Part shown: positions 12,470 through 23,697 of the stretch, in pieces
How positions within the stretch are numbered: position 1 is the first letter of the stretch
How the letters are laid out: the number at the start of each line of letters is the position of its first letter
DNA from: Symsagittifera roscoffensis
Taxonomy: Eukaryota; Xenacoelomorpha; Acoela; Convolutidae
Length of the DNA stretch: 64,000 bases
Direction: 5' to 3'
NCBI RefSeq assembly: GCF_963678635.1
Contig: NC_087071.1
Location: 16,059,613 to 16,123,612 of the forward strand
Notes under the pieces: model-generated
Database searches by the model: none
Seen by the model: only the letters and a program-made list of their open reading frames with translations
Told to the model about the DNA's origin: nothing
Position numbers and translations under genes: made by a program

Positions 12470-12543
12470 ATTGTCATTTCATGGGATCGAATACCCGATC
12501 CGACGAGTTCAAAGTGAACGCCTTACCACTACGCTAAGTGCCT
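12470..12543 (-). repeat. tRNA-derived SINE head
   Basis: The minus strand begins GGCACTTAGCGTAGTGGTAA, a good RNA polymerase III A box (TAGCGTAGTGGTAAGG at about 12,521-12,538). A B-box-like GGGTATTCGATCCC follows at about 12,483-12,497. The 3' side does not pair with the 5' acceptor side, so this is a SINE-type tRNA-derived head, not a functional tRNA gene. A related copy lies at 26,170-26,250. Confidence 0.6.
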
Positions 12544-12981
12544 CTAACAGTCTGGTTTGAATAAACAACCATTAATGGCTAAACAAGCCGAAAACACATT
12601 GCTGTTTTTTGTTGATGATGCGAGGCTATATATTTTTTCCAATTTCAGTGTCTACTTGCGTATGAAATTGCGCAAAAGTACGAAGTTTTGCTTAAAACGC
12701 TTTCTATTAAACCCAAAAAGCTTAACACGATTGCTTGTATTGCTGTTGTATGATTAATTCATTTTAATTTCGAACAAAGAAAATCAACATTTGTGATTTT
12801 TATTCGTTAATGTATAATTTGTTGAGAAAGTTTTTCTGTGATCTCGGCTAAATTTTTAACCAAACAATTATAATTTTCATCAAGTCAGTTACATTGACAG
12901 TGAGCGTGTTTGTAAGCATTCTGTACTCGGTTAGAACATCAGCGCGGCTAATTTTCTGTTTAAAAAATAATGGTAACACAC

Positions 12982-13037
12982 CTGAGAATTCTGGGTCCGT
13001 GAGTGTGCACTCCCAACCTCCCTTGCCTTTTGGACAT
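12982..13037 (-). CDS. Secreted Cys-rich protein gene, candidate exon 3
   Basis: 56 bases between the acceptor GGAATTTTTTAG and the donor CTCAG|GTGTGTTAC on the minus strand. It enters in phase 2 and leaves in phase 1, encoding CPKGKGGWECTLTDPEFS plus split codons. Two cysteines around a Gly/Lys-rich turn fit a disulfide-bonded secreted domain. Exit phase 1 matches exon 4, and entry phase 2 matches the proposed exon 2 at 23,442-23,514. The intron upstream would be about 10.4 kb and contains the giant ATC repeat that starts only about 60 bases away. Confidence 0.5.
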
Positions 13038-13095
13038 CTAAAAAATTCCACGCTATTCCAACCAAATTAACATAACCTCATGACAATTTAAAAAA

Positions 13096-14474
<1,379 letters not shown>

Positions 14475-14719
14475 ATCTTTTTGTATCAGTACAAATTTAA
14501 GCATTTTTTTGAAAATTTCTTTTTAATTCCTACCGACATGCAGGAACCTTGGCCATTGATGTGATTAGTTCCCGATTTCTTTACCAATTTCGGTTCAACA
14601 ATAATAATTGGTTTACTTAATACGCCAGTTTAGTAGGGAAAAAAGTAAGTTAAACGTTAAAAACAGTGAAAAATTTCGAAATCTCTATTGCATATCTTCG
14701 GTCATCGACATTAGGATGC

Positions 14720-14901
14720 CTAACTATGAAAAATAAGCGGATTCCGCAGCAAGGAGGCAACGTTTATTCTTTTTTTGTTCATTAATTTTCTTTGTCATTT
14801 CGATGAAAATTTAGCATGTTTAAAGACTTGTATATGGGTTCTTAAATCTTACACACGCCAAGTTGTGCACCGATCCAGTGCACAGTTTGGCTTCATAATG
14901 G
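14720..14901 (-). mobile_element. MITE family A, inverted, left end eroded
   Basis: Contains AAGCGGATTCCGCAGCAAGG, then TTTAGCATGTTTAAAGACTT, and ends TGCACAGTTTGGCTTCATAA. This is the reverse complement of the full copy at 15,467-15,669. The left terminal repeat is reduced to traces. Confidence 0.75.
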
Positions 14902-15018
14902 ATATGCTGATTTACGATGTCAAGTGTCGATTATCTATTGATATTGTAATATAAATTCGAACTATTGATATTGTAATATAAATTCGAACAATTATAGCTA
15001 TCGGGAACTAAGCTTGTT

Positions 15019-15188
15019 TTATACTTCATGTTCCGATTGAAAGAGTGGGATATTGAAACAAAGTCCAGTCCAGTTTCCACATGGCAAGAATTGTTCTAAA
15101 TGCGTTGTGCACGATCTCAAATAACCCGGTGTCGGTGATGGAGAGGGGTCCCAAATGAAAAGAAATGGATATGTCTGCTCGCTGGAAA
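15019..15188 (-). CDS. Candidate 3'-terminal exon, unrecognised
   Basis: On the minus strand a good acceptor (TTTTGTTTACAG) precedes 170 bases open in two frames. Entering in phase 1, the frame ends at a TAA at 15,019-15,021 and contains YLRSCTTHLEQFLPCGNW and TGLCFNIPLFQ, which is Cys-rich and could belong to a secreted protein. The other frame (open to a stop at 15,026) contains SFHLGPLSITDTGLFEIVHN. GC is higher than in the flanks. Which frame is real cannot be decided. It could be an alternative last exon of the secreted-protein gene, because the entry phase fits, or an unrelated pseudogene. Confidence 0.3.
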
Positions 15189-15466
15189 CTGTAAACAAAA
15201 TATTTTGTAGCTAAGCCCCCGTTGTTTTCATAAATAGCATCAATCGAAAATCTTTTCAATTTTACAAAATGTGTAGGATACAATGAATCGGAGGTGGATA
15301 TAGGATTTTCTCGAAGGTGGCCACTTTTAAAGTTTATTTGAACATTTTGACATTTTTTTTCAGTCTTCCAAGATGAATTTTTTAGTTCTCTCAGATAACT
15401 ATTGAGACCATATTTTGAATAATTTTTGCGCCTCAGGCTAATTTAAAAAAAACAGGCCCAAAAAGT

Positions 15467-15669
15467 CATTACGAGGCCAAACTGTGCATTGGATAGGAGC
15501 ACAATTTTGTGTCTGTATGTTCCTGGATTCCAGAGACAATTCTTTAAACATGGTAAAATTTTGTCGGAACGATCAAAGGAAATTAAAGAACAAAAGAAGA
15601 ACAAATAGGGAGCGTTCTTGTTGCGGAATCCGCTTACAATGCACAAAATGCACAGTTGGCCTCGTAATG
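15467..15669 (+). mobile_element. MITE family A, full-length copy
   Basis: 203 bases with terminal inverted repeats: starts CATTACGAGGCCAAACTGTG and ends GTTGGCCTCGTAATG. The interior contains GTCGGAACGATCAAAGG and TTGCGGAATCCGCTTACAAT, which recur in the other copies. No coding capacity. Five further copies or fragments of the same family occur in this window, in both orientations. Confidence 0.85.
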
Positions 15670-16756
15670 GTAGTTTTTAAGAACTTGTTGAAAGTTTTGA
15701 CCAAAAAATTGAGTTTTTCTGCACGCATTCCTTCTTCAAATTAGCGCCAAAAAATGAACAGTACGCAAAACAAAAATGATAAAATTGCACTAAAAATCTT
15801 CTCGATTCAAAAAGCAAAGTTTTTTTATTTTTAGCAACTGCTTATTCACATGCAGTCAAGTAAACTGTGGGCGCTTGTTCGAAAAAAATTTCAAAAGAAA
15901 AGAAGAAAAGTGTTTGTTTACTGACAACACAGCTTGAATCTTGAAAAACGATGAGTGTTCGACTTCCGCTAAAAACCATGAATTAGTCTACATTTTCAAA
16001 TAAGTTGAAAATTGATATAATGTCCAAAACAAAAACGAAACAAATTTTCGCGTTTTTAACCGAATTTTTTTTTAAAAAGTTTACCCTACCACATACACAT
16101 TCTGTAAAGTTTTTAAAAGTTTAGCGTAGAGCAATGTATTAATAGTTGCAAAAGGCTTGCTTCAATCGAGATTTTAATGATTTCAGAGCCCTTTTAAGTC
16201 GCCGCTCACGTGTTTATAGAACGAAAAATCGCAAATGAAGTGTCTGAAATTAGCACTTTCCAAAACACCAGTTTTACCAAAGAGAGACCGCAGGTAAAAA
16301 AAAAACAGTTTACTTTTAAGCCGAAGTCGTCAAAATCTTCAGATGCTGTTATAAAGTGCGCAACACTTCATAAAAAAGCATATTATGCCAACCAAGATTG
16401 GCTGATTAAAAAGTCAAAAATTTGTCTTAAAACGACACTGCGAGCTTTAAAACGCAGTCTTGTTCAAAAGTTGAAGCAATTAAAAAACAATAGAAAGTAA
16501 TTTTTTTTTGAATCAACAAAGTGAGCACAGCTTAAATCGAGTCTGCAATTCTCGAATTTCAATTTTTTCCATCCTTGTAAAGGAAAAAGATTTAGAAGAT
16601 CATAATAACTTTTACCATAAATATAACAAATAGCTCCTTTTATTCCACCAAATCCCACTCATTGCAAGTAAAATGAGAAGAAAATGTTTAAAACTAGTGG
16701 ATAGAAGGAGTTATTTTTATTTGTTTTTGTAAGTTGAATGAAGTGTCTTCGATCAT
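15670..16756. other. Non-genic stretch
   Basis: AT-rich. A 96-codon lysine-rich ORF at 16,210-16,500 on the plus strand has no recognisable domain or good splice context and is not called. Confidence 0.4.
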
Positions 16757-17234
16757 CGACGTCTCCACACTGAATGAAAGCTAATTTTAAGGGCTTTTTC
16801 TCCTCTATTGGGCTAGTCGGAAGGTTGGAGCCTCCATTTAGCTCGGCTTAGCTTTTTACTTTACTTAAGAAAAAACTCTTGTTTCGGCGGCTTAGATGGG
16901 AAGTCATGAATCTTTTTTTCTTGTGCCTCTGGCACCAAAAACAACTAAAGTGCAAAAACATGGTTTGATCATTCCTACTTTTTCTGATAAAAAAATTACT
17001 CAATACCTTATATTGATTTTAATTGTACATTTTCTCTTCAGTTGTTTTTGGTGCCAGAGGCACAAGAAAAAAAAGATTCATGACTTCCCATCTAAGCCGC
17101 CGAAACAAGAGTTTTTTCTTAAGTAAAGTAAAAAGCTAAGCCGAGCTAAATGGAGGCTATAAAAAACCTTCCGACTAGCCCAATAGAGGAGAAAAAGCCC
17201 TTAAAGTTAGCTTTCATTCAGTGTGGAGACGTCG
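16757..17234. repeat. Near-perfect 478-bp palindrome (foldback)
   Basis: The left arm starts CGACGTCTCCACACTGAATG and the right arm ends CATTCAGTGTGGAGACGTCG. The arms, about 190 bases each, match almost perfectly, with a small indel near 16,835/17,160 and a few substitutions, around an AT-rich loop of about 90 bases (16,947-17,036). The arms include a stretch in which TTTTTGGTGCCAGAGGCACA is itself partly palindromic. No transposase is encoded. It is a foldback transposon or a recent inverted duplication; a transcript through it would form a long hairpin. Confidence 0.85.
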
Positions 17235-17779
17235 CTGCTAAAGCGTTCGCTGAACATGATTGTCAATTGCATTAAAAAGGCCTACACAATAGCGCCATCT
17301 ATACACCTATGTAGCATTCGCCTAAAACTTACACTGCAAGAAAAGTAGAAAAAGTCCATTTCGACGATTGACTGATGACATACATTTTAAATCCGCGTGC
17401 TCTGCACCGTCTCGACCTAGCCAGCTGATTTTTGGTCTCTTTATGAGCCAACAAACGTGTTATGATTTTCAGGTCATCAGCTGAACAGTTTTTTTTTTGC
17501 GAAATGTAAAAGATAAACACATCACTGAGTCTGCAATTTTCCGGCAAACGTGTTATGGCACAGAACAAGGATGTTATAATAATTTTTTTCAGAGACAATT
17601 ACATATTGGAAGCATCAGAGATAGATTGACAATTTCCTCACCCTCAACTACTCATGCTCTGAATTGAACAACAATTGGTTTGAAATTAATTTCAATCGTT
17701 TAGATAATTGCAATAGTTAGAAGGGCTTTGAAAGTTTTGCAAAGTTAATGGACACCGGGCGTCCAATTCTGAAGTTTCC
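17235..17779. other. Non-genic stretch
   Basis: No supportable gene. The minus-strand ORF at 17,329-17,598 lacks splice signals or a recognisable family. Confidence 0.4.
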
Positions 17780-19460
17780 ATGAAAAAACGTCCTAAGCAA
17801 AAAAAGTCTGCTCTTGTTGACTCCGAAGTTGCTCCCTTTGCTTGGCCTCTTGTGACATTCGTGACCAATTTCTGGCCAAATGATCAACCTTTCTCTTCTT
17901 CAAGTGCTTCTCGCTTTGACTGGCTTCCTGTTTGCTGCGAAGTAATTTTTTACAGCAAGCCTTTACGTTCGATGTGAACCGCTCTCTCTAGTTCACTCAT
18001 TCAGATGAAAACATGTTCTCCTTGATCACCCATCCTGTCCATGATTCTAGTCAGTGCTTCTTCTACTGATATTCCGTGCTGACCAATAGTGTCACTAGTG
18101 GTGGCGTCACCTTATTTGTCGCAGGCACTTTTGTGGTAGGCGAAACTCGCGCCGCTTTCTTCTGTCTCGAACGTCCTTCGTACTCCGCATCCGCATCTCT
18201 CAGTTTCATCCCTGGCCTTGTGACCATAGCCGTAGTCGCGCCAGCGTGGTTGCCAGAATTGGCTAAAGTTGGAAAGTCGCTAGAATTTTTTGTTCCAATC
18301 GAAGCGGTGTTTATCGTTCTGACAGAACCAAATTGATCTGAGGAGCCACTCTTTGAATTGCAGGCATCTCGAATCCATGGGTCGATTTGTTGAAAATCAG
18401 TTGTGCTCTGTAATCATCCTCTTCTTCCTTATCATCTACCACCTCTGACTAAATCTTGAGCGTCGATCCTGCCACCAGTTCCTGCTCCCAAGGAAAATGA
18501 GAAGAAATTTCCCAGAGTATTCTTCACTCTTTCAGAAAGAGTAAGACGTGACCGCCCTACCCGATCCCCCTTGCATCCTCGTATGGTTGGTGGGTGAACC
18601 CTCAACCGCTGGTTTTTCAATCGAAATGTCAAACAGTTCAACTACTTCTTCTCGATCAAGACTGCCGGTCGAAGTCCCAAAGCCCTGTTCCTAATCTATT
18701 GAAGTGGATTCATTGGCTAATCGCCTCGTCATGTTCCCCTCAGTTCAAGTCCTGCCGGATCCTCGTCGTAAGCTGGACTCCGGTGAATCTCAACGTCCAG
18801 TGTTGCTCTTTGTATTCCGAGACCTTCTGAGTATGTGTAAACGCTAATACCATCTACATTAAGAAATTCTTGATATGGTCCGTAGACTTCCACATAACGA
18901 CCGTTAATATTCATGGTCCAGTTTCCATCTGTCATTAACCCGGCTCGCACAGCCCTCGATTTTGCATGTCTAGGGTAGTCTGCTTCCATATCCGGATGCA
19001 TCATGGTGAAATCCGTTGTTTCAATCAGATTTCTGATTCCCTGATGCCCCGCCAAGGACATTATTGACTGTATCTTGCTGCCGTGAGGTACAATTCCAAA
19101 TGTATGCTTAGAGATGACATTCAACTTCATTCTCAAGTTACCTGGTGCCTTCGTTTTTTCTACTGTTGATGCTTCGAAGGCATTATTTGGGTCCTGTAGC
19201 CTCTCAAATTCCAATTCAAGATTGACTTTCTCTTTCAGTTCCGTAATCACTAGTTTTTGTTAAACCCTGTTCAAAGCATCCCTTGCTGCTGCTTTTTAAT
19301 CGGTTGTAAAGGCCTGAGCCGCCGTCTCGGGTTCCGTTTCAATTGTGTTCTCTACTACAGCCTGCAACTTCTCCGTGGCTAGTTCTGGAGGCTTCTCTTT
19401 CCTCCAAGCTTCCGCCTCACTCATCAGATTTGCCTTGCTAGCTTTAACACCCGACAAAGC
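17780..19460 (-). pseudogene. Decayed GC-rich coding island, unrecognised, probably mobile-element-derived
   Basis: GC is clearly higher than in the surroundings. The minus strand carries several coding-like blocks in order from 19,460 to 17,780, separated by stops and frame changes. The blocks are MSEAEAWRKEKPPELATEKL (near 19,440-19,330), a 173-codon open block at 18,729-19,250 with SLAGHQGIRNLIETTDFTMM and GRYVEVYGPYQEFLNVDGIS, then SLDREEVVELFDISIEKPAV, GTKNSSDFPTLANSGN and ISVEEALTRIMDRMGD. The low-complexity Ser/Thr/Pro stretches and heptad-like segments resemble a retroelement Gag-type polyprotein, but no zinc knuckle, RT or protease motif is visible. The family is unknown. The many breaks show an old, non-functional copy. 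Confidence 0.5.
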
Positions 19461-19689
19461 CTCTTATGCCTTGGATGCTTGATATCCTCCTCGGCGCCCC
19501 AAAACTATGGACAACCCAACTAAAAATGACCCTCAAGGTACTGAAAGAAAGACCAGAATTTACCATAGAACATTCAAAGCCTACTCAAATTGGAGAAGAA
19601 AATACGCATTTCACTAATGTGTCACAAAGAAAAGGAAGCTTCTTTGTAGATCAAAATTTCTCTATTCAATTCGACTATTCAATTTTATT

Positions 19690-19800
19690 TAATTATATAT
19701 ATGAATGTACATATATATATGTTTGTATATATGACGAGCATATATATATAAATACATATACATATATGTTCATCAAAGTAAACTTGAATTTTTTAATATA
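19690..19800. repeat. (TA)n/(ATATAC)n-rich tract
   Basis: Alternating TATATA and CATATA runs directly left of the hAT-like MITE; a similar TATATATA run continues on its right at 20,234-20,260. This suggests the MITE inserted into an existing AT microsatellite. Confidence 0.8.
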
Positions 19801-20233
19801 CAGGGGCGGATCTAGGATTTTCTCGAGGGGGGGCGGATTTTCAAAAAATTTTCAAAAATTTTGACGACCTTTTTTTTTTTTAGGTCGACCAAATTTATTT
19901 TTATTTTTCGCGCTCTCCTAACGCACTGTTTTGCCCTTATTTTGGCAAAATTTTCTGTGCGCCGCAGGCAAATTTTTGAAAAAACAGTCAAAAAAGCCGT
20001 TTTTGGGCACTTTTTGAAAAATTTTGGCAAAAAAAATGCGTTTTTTTGGCGCGCGCTCCCCCTCAAAAATAGCATTTATTGGCGCCAAAGGCGCCTTTAG
20101 AAAAATTTTAGGGTCGGTCAGCCAAAAATGGAATTCTGAAAAAGTATCAAAGGGGGGACCCTTTGGGTCGGCAGGGGATCAAATCCCTGTGGAGGGGCGT
20201 CCGCCCACCCCCCCCCCCATTAATCCGCCCCTG
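19801..20233 (+). mobile_element. hAT-like MITE, complete
   Basis: Starts CAGGGGCGGATCTAGGATTT and ends ATTAATCCGCCCCTG, so the terminal inverted repeat is CAGGGGCGGAT. The flanks are TTAATATA on the left and TATATATA on the right, compatible with an imperfect 8-bp duplication in an AT repeat. CAGGGGCGGAT-type ends are known from non-autonomous hAT elements in many invertebrates. The interior is G/C-run-rich and has no transposase. Diverged relatives lie at 5701-6077 and 56,270-56,650. Confidence 0.8.
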
Positions 20234-21019
20234 TATATATATATATATACATATTTATATAATTTTAGTTTTGTTATTTGTCGTGATACTGCAATGCGGA
20301 GCAACCTAAAGGGATGATCGTCACCTGCAGCAAAACTCTAGCAGGCGAATCCAAAATTTTTTGAAATATTTCTATCCGTTTACTTGTAAAAGAACAGAAG
20401 TACTGACCCAATACAAGAAGACCCCTCATCAGGACCATGCTAGGCTTCGCTTATCAAAAAGGGACGGGATAAAAAACTTGTTATTGACTTTGAATTTTGT
20501 GCAGTTTTTTTATCTCAAATTCATACCTCTTGTAATTAAATTCAATAATCATAATTTCTGATCTTTTTTTGAACCTTGTTTCTTCTCTGCTGCTTGCCGT
20601 TTCATTTCGTCAAAAATAGGCGTTGATAAGAAAAGTTTGTTCGTGAAACTGAACAGAAGATTTCCCCTTTTATTTAAATTTATAATTGGTTCATGTCAAT
20701 TTTCGTTTTTGTTTGAATCTGTTCCTTTAAATAGAGATTGTACTCCAAACGAGTACTTGTTATCAATAGATAGGTGAAGAAAGTCAAATTTTTAATCGAA
20801 AAAAAAGTAAAACAGTAAATATTGTTGCTTTTGGTTGTTTTTGCGAGGTTTTTTACTTCATCTTTATTTTTTTCCATCCTAGTAAAGACAGAGAAAATTT
20901 TAACGAAAAGTTTAATGGACTCTGTTAAAAAAAATTTAATTAGTTTTTTTATTGTGAGTATGCCTAAGTTTTTGACTCTAAATTTGACTCTATTGTCATC
21001 CCAAAACATTTCCTGGTGT
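20234..21019. other. Non-genic stretch
   Basis: AT-rich with no supportable gene. The minus-strand ORF at 20,680-21,027 is Lys/Phe-rich and has no recognisable domain. Confidence 0.4.
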
Positions 21020-21081
21020 TTATTCAAAGTGCTCTTGCGGAGACGGGTATTGTGGTCGACAAAGAGTGTAATTCAGACACT
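21020..21081 (-). CDS. Candidate terminal exon, Cys-containing, unrecognised
   Basis: A good acceptor (CTCTTTTTTGTCAG, minus strand) is followed, entering in phase 1, by CLNYTLCRPQYPSPQEHFE and a TAA at 21,020-21,022. It is short, so the evidence is weak. Entry phase and orientation would allow it as an alternative last exon of the minus-strand secreted-protein gene. Confidence 0.2.
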
Positions 21082-21300
21082 CTGACAAAAAAGAGTTTTT
21101 CCGAGGTTTCATTTCATTTCCAATAAAGATTTCTTTGTAGGTGCGAAGTCTGGGGAAGCTCCGATTTTTCTGAGCAGTGTAGTGATTCACATTTTCTTGA
21201 CATCTCGACTTGCTCGTTACTCATTGCACGGGTATCCACTCCTTCAAGAGATGGGGCAAGAGAGTAATAAGCGAAAAAATCGAGAAAATTTTTGGGTGTG

Positions 21301-21309
21301 TATAAATTG
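21301..21309 (+). promoter_or_regulatory. Possible TATA box
   Basis: TATAAATTG lies about 150 bases upstream of the ATG at 21,451 of the candidate three-exon gene. The DNA is AT-rich, so chance occurrence is quite possible. Confidence 0.2.
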
Positions 21310-21450
21310 ATTTCGACGATTAAACCGCACTCACAGGTTTCAATATTGAGCAGTATGCCTTCTAAAGATATTCAGCTATTGAGTAAACGCTCAGTGACAA
21401 AGAGCAGTGTTTCATTATAACCCTTATAATTCTATGCGTCCATATTGAAG

Positions 21451-21959
21451 ATGGAGCTGGATCTACTCGAGGAAAAAGATTTTGAGACACTTACGCTTTG
21501 CTTTGTGAAACTGGCTGGCGTAAAGCGAGACATACAACCTTGTATCCTTCTATGTTCACAAATCATCAAGAAGTTCAGGGCGTAATTACAGAAAATAAAC
21601 AGGCGTCCCTGGAAAATTTTTTTGCCGTCAAGTAAGAGGCGCAATTCAGCCCATATACTTAATGGTAAGTTTCACGGAAACATTCGAAATTGAAGCAAGC
21701 AAAATCACATCTGTACTGAGACTGAGTTCGTTGAAAATTTTGGGACAGGTTTGTACTAACTTCTGTTAACCATTGCGTCCCCTCCTGTTCGTCAGTTTTT
21801 CTACGTTGCTGGCGGGGGGAGTCGAGATTCCCAGAATTTTTTGAACGAGTGGGAATAATGATCATTTTGTTTCATGAAATTATTTTCCGAGGGATCGGCC
21901 GAGTTTCTCAAAAACGTTTTCTAGCAGTCAAAAAAGATTTTATACCGGGCAAAATATAA
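21451..21959 (+). CDS. Candidate compact three-exon gene, unknown function
   Basis: Exon 1, 21,451-21,519, starts MELDLLEEKDFETLTLCFVK and could end at GGC|GTAAAG in phase 0. Exon 2, 21,592-21,664, follows TAATTACAG and ends at AATG|GTAAGTTTC in phase 1; it encodes KINRRPWKIFLPSSKRRNSA. Exon 3, 21,796-21,959, follows the pyrimidine-rich CCCCTCCTGTTCGTCAG in phase 1 and stays open to a TAA; it includes CWRGESRFPEFFERVGIMII. The phases agree across both introns (72 and 131 bases), giving a product of about 100 residues. Without splicing, the first frame stops at 21,583. No family is recognised. The splice sites are good but the exons are short, so chance is not excluded. Confidence 0.35.
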
Positions 21960-22654
21960 AATGAATAGTGTTTTCCGTTTTTGTTGATTTATGTTTTTAC
22001 CGATATTGTCAATGATATGTATATTTTTCTGTTTCAAGATATTTATAAAAATGAGTTTCCGATTTTTTTACCTGCGTTTTCATTTTTAACAGTAAGTCAT
22101 AATTTTACAAACTATGAGCTTCAACTAGAAAATATTTATTTATTTTTGAGGTTATAATTATGATTAAACTAACCCAGAATTTTTTTGAATAGTTTTTATC
22201 AATCTCGGAAAAAGTGTTCTTGCATATCCAATCAACCGTAGCATCGCACCAGTACTGGTCTATTCAAATGGTCAATTGATTGCATTTTCTTTTGTTGCTC
22301 GTATGTTTGTCTGACTAGCGTCTCGAGGTAGAGAAACAGTTCCTAAAAAACCATCAGACCTCTTTTGAGACCATACTTCAATGAGTCCCATTTTCGGTTT
22401 TCCTTTGCTCAAAAGTTGTAGCCGCACTTCAACTGTTTGCATGACATTTCAACTGTTTGCATAAAATTCCAACTGTTTGTATGATATACTTTTGCGGATA
22501 AGGATGCTATCAGACTACTCTGAGTTCGTACAAAGATATTCCTAAAAATTTGAAACTGTGAGCATCATTTCCCGGATTGACTTTGCGGTTATTGTTTCCT
22601 CTTCTTGATTGCCAGCTTGTGAAGTATTCTTAGAGTGTCTGAGGAAGTGCGTGT

Positions 22655-23005
22655 ATGGAAACCTTTCCAGCAAATCTCAGTGTGAAATCGTATGTACTTT
22701 GTGCCAATCCTACACCACTAGTTACTCGAATTTACTTAACAACATTTAGTGTTACGTTGACCCATCTGCAACTAGAAACAAGTCCACATTCAATTTATTG
22801 GTCACTCTTATATCTGTTTGACACTTTTTTTGGCAAAAACTTACCATCGTTGAAATTGAGCGCAAACTTACTTTTTCGGTCAAATTTTGGTAATTATTAT
22901 GAAAAGGGTTTTAACAGGTAAGTCGATGTTGATTCTGCTCTTATAATTGAAAAATTGCTTATTTGCAGTTTTCTTATTCGACCGAATATCTATCCACTGC
23001 CATGA
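22655..23005 (+). CDS. Candidate two-exon ORF with a 51-nt intron, unknown function
   Basis: An ATG at 22,655 opens 87 codons, including CANPTPLVTRIYLTTFSVTL and YWSLLYLFDTFFGKNLPSLK. These run into a perfect donor, AACAG|GTAAGT, at 22,917/22,918. The acceptor TTGCTTATTTGCAG follows after only 51 bases. Spliced, the frame continues for 12 codons (ending FLIRPNIYPLP) to a TGA at 23,003-23,005. Without splicing the ORF ends immediately. No domain recognised. Upstream exons may exist. Antisense to it, from 23,005 rightward, lie coding-like minus-strand frames, so one of the two readings may be spurious. Confidence 0.3.
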
Positions 23006-23360
23006 GAAGAAAACACAAAATGACTTGTTTGACCATATGTTCGATCAGCTCCGCATTGATCCACGACTCTTGTCTCGAAGTACCCAGCCGATGGCTTTGT
23101 GTTGAGAAACAACATGGTCCTTTCGTAATTTCTGAATTCAACGTCTTGTCCGATCTTCCCTTGTCCTAGTTTTGATCTTCTTCACTTTTACATGGAGTTT
23201 CACTTTGTTCTGGTCTTTTTTCAGCCTTATCAGTTAGATATTTTTGCTCTGCATCAGGATTTTCAAGTAAGTTTATTTCTTTTTCATCTTTTTTGAGATC
23301 GCATAAGTGCAATTTTTGTTGGCGCTGCAGAGGAGGTCGTCTCAATGTCATCTCAAAATG
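22970..23360 (-). pseudogene. Minus-strand coding-like block with an internal stop, unrecognised
   Basis: From an ATG at 23,351 the minus strand is open for 61 codons (contains RRPPLQRQQKLHLCDLKKDE and an acidic tail ending KSEEDQN). After a TAG at 23,166-23,168 it is open again in the same frame to about 22,970 (contains SRQESWINAELIEHMVKQVI). A second frame across 22,980-23,165 is also open. GC is above that of the flanks. It could be extra exons of the secreted-protein gene or a decayed copy of another gene. No identity assigned. Confidence 0.3.
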
Positions 23361-23441
23361 ATAATGCGTGCTTCTTCAGCAGATGTTATTGGTAATTTAC
23401 ACAGTGAGAAATACTGTATGGCAGCAGAAACAAGGTCTAAC

Positions 23442-23514
23442 CTGTCTTGCGCTACTTCATCGTGTTCTCGGCATTCCGACAAAGTATTGATTGACTCAAA
23501 ACACTCAATGCAAA
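23442..23514 (-). CDS. Secreted Cys-rich protein gene, candidate exon 2
   Basis: The acceptor TTCGCCACTCTTTGGACAG on the minus strand precedes 73 bases entering in phase 1 and leaving in phase 2 at GACAG|GTTAGA. They encode CIECFESINTLSEC, then REHDEVAQD. Entry phase matches the signal-peptide exon and exit phase matches exon 3. C-x2-C near the mature N-terminus followed by spaced cysteines is reminiscent of Ly6/uPAR (three-finger) proteins; this is only a resemblance. The donor is not ideal: the frame stays open past it (LDLVSAAIQYFSLCKLPITS) to a TGA near 23,360, so a longer exon is possible. Confidence 0.45.
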
Positions 23515-23697
23515 CTGTCCAAAGAGTGGCGAAGAAAAATGTCCTCTCAAATTATTTTTACAGTTCAGTATTTTACCCCACTGCGGGCAAGAAACAGTTG
23601 GAAAGATAGAAGTAAGTTAGGATTGTTGAATGTAAATCAGGAGAGTTTCAAGAGTTTTTCGAGAAGGAAGAATAAATGGTATATGGTTTTGAGTTAG

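Noticed and set aside
12470-12543. Functional tRNA gene
   Set aside because: A and B boxes are present but the acceptor and T stems do not pair, so a SINE head is more likely.
16210-16500. 96-codon Lys-rich plus-strand ORF
   Set aside because: No domain, no donor or acceptor with good context, composition typical of AT-rich chance ORFs.
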